A stretch of DNA of 60,694 bases from UBA9676 sp035532275 (GTDB taxonomy: Bacteria; Actinomycetota; Actinomycetes; Streptosporangiales; Streptosporangiaceae). A program made the translations under genes and the position numbers. Positions within the stretch are counted from its first letter, which is position 1. Every line of letters starts with the position of its first letter. The stretch lies in assembly GCA_035532275.1 (NCBI GenBank), contig DATKRG010000275.1, positions 1 to 60,694 on the forward strand, in the 5' to 3' direction. The notes under the pieces are model-generated. The model worked only from the letters and a program-made list of their open reading frames with translations. It did no database searches and was not told the DNA's origin. This document shows positions 60,069 through 60,694 of this stretch, in pieces.

Positions 60069-60694
60069 GTGAGCGTCACCGAGATCGCCCCCCGGGGCGG
60101 GGACTTCGAGCGGACGCCGCCGCACGATCTGGCCGCTGAGCAATGCGTTCTCGGCGGGATGCTGATGTCGAAGGACGCCATCTCCGACGTGATGGAGGTG
60201 ATCCGGCCGACCGACCACTACCGTCCCGCCCATCAGCTCGTGCACGAAGCCATTCTGGAGCTGTACGGCCGCGGTGAGCCCGCCGACGCGGTGACCGTCG
60301 CTGACCTGCTGTCCAAGCGCGGGGAGCTGGCCCGGGCCGGCGGCGGGGCCTACCTGCACACGCTCATGGCCTCGGTGGCGACGGCCGCGAACGCCGGCTA
60401 CTACGCCAGGATCGTCCGCGAGCGCGCGATCCTGCGCCGCCTGGTCGAGGTCGGCACCCGCATCGTCCAGCTCGGCTACACCGGGGACGGCGACGCAGAC
60501 GAGCTGGTGGACCGCGCGCAGGCTGAGATCTATGGAGTTACCGAGCGCCGGGTCAGCGAGGACTTCCTGCCGCTGTCGGAGATCATGCCGGGCGCGCTCG
60601 ACGAGATCGAGGCCATCGGCTCGCGCGGTGGCGTGATGACCGGCGTGCCGACCGGTTTCGCCGACCTCGACGCGCTGACCAACGGCCTGCACGC
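60069..60694 (+). CDS. dnaB: replicative DNA helicase DnaB, 3' end outside window
   Basis: The first 208 residues of the hexameric helicase. The N-terminal domain reads PPHDLAAEQCVLGGMLMSKDA, with HYRPAHQLVHEAIL and GGGAYLHTLMASVATAANAG following. The linker ends with GVMTGVPTGFADLDALTNGL, where the RecA-like ATPase domain starts. Walker motifs lie beyond the window, so an intein, common in actinobacterial dnaB, cannot be assessed. GTG at 60069 has GGAGG 9 nt upstream. Confidence 0.95.
   Translation, partial: MSVTEIAPRGGDFERTPPHDLAAEQCVLGGMLMSKDAISDVMEVIRPTDHYRPAHQLVHEAILELYGRGEPADAVTVADLLSKRGELARAGGGAYLHTLMASVATAANAGYYARIVRERAILRRLVEVGTRIVQLGYTGDGDADELVDRAQAEIYGVTERRVSEDFLPLSEIMPGALDEIEAIGSRGGVMTGVPTGFADLDALTNGLH

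Noticed and set aside
1..60694. CRISPR array or insertion sequence
   Set aside because: No regularly spaced identical repeats and no transposase motif (DDE, IS200 or serine recombinase) seen on either strand by reading; only tyrosine recombinase relics.

Overview
The window is a chromosomal origin-of-replication neighbourhood of a very GC-rich actinobacterium (Actinomycetota). This rests on the strong GC bias at third codon positions, frequent GTG and TTG starts, several apparently leaderless genes, and the gene order gyrA-gyrB-dciA-recF-gnd-dnaN-[oriC]-dnaA-rpmH-rnpA-yidD-yidC-khpB-rsmG-parA-parB. That order, continuing through trxBA, sigM, murJ, cca, ino1 and rpsF-ssb-rpsR-rplI to dnaB, is the one known from Streptomyces and relatives. 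The genus cannot be fixed from this sequence alone.

Layout. 1-7.7 kb: two closely related Ser/Thr kinases lying tail to tail, a GIY-YIG-like gene pair, a MoxR/VWA operon and small accessory genes. 7.7-13.7 kb: an integration hotspot at tRNA-Ile(GAT). A 43-bp copy of the tRNA 3' half (9125-9167) and the intact tRNA (13637-13710) bracket a decayed integrative element of about 4.5 kb. It holds two unknown genes, a frameshifted gene, a HicAB toxin-antitoxin pair and pieces of several tyrosine recombinases. A further recombinase relic and a possible older attachment remnant lie to its left. 13.8-26.1 kb: leftward replication genes. 26.4-32.6 kb: rightward ribosomal RNA-processing, membrane-insertion and partition genes, with two parS sites. 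32.6-36.9 kb: PLP enzymes, a D-Ala-D-Ala ligase and a GNAT. 37-40 kb: trxA/trxB behind an exact SigR-type promoter, then the sigM/anti-sigma pair. 40-49 kb: pseudokinase, MurJ flippase, DUF6049 protein, CCA-adding enzyme and MFS exporter. 49-57.5 kb: inositol phosphate synthase, PadR regulator with a clear operator, DUF5318 protein, class A PBP, GT87 mannosyltransferase-like protein and AP endonuclease. 57.7-60.7 kb: rpsF-ssb-rpsR-rplI, then the 5' part of dnaB, which runs off the window.

Themes. Initiation signals are spread out: imperfect DnaA boxes lie between dnaN and dnaA, two perfect boxes lie upstream of dnaA, and another perfect box lies in the leader of dnaB. Short tandem duplications of 15-18 bp recur at many loci, both inside low-complexity coding regions and in spacers. 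The most system-like accessory finding is the tandem-array graveyard at tRNA-Ile, with putative integrase arm sites and a toxin-antitoxin operon governed by a nested 40-bp palindrome.
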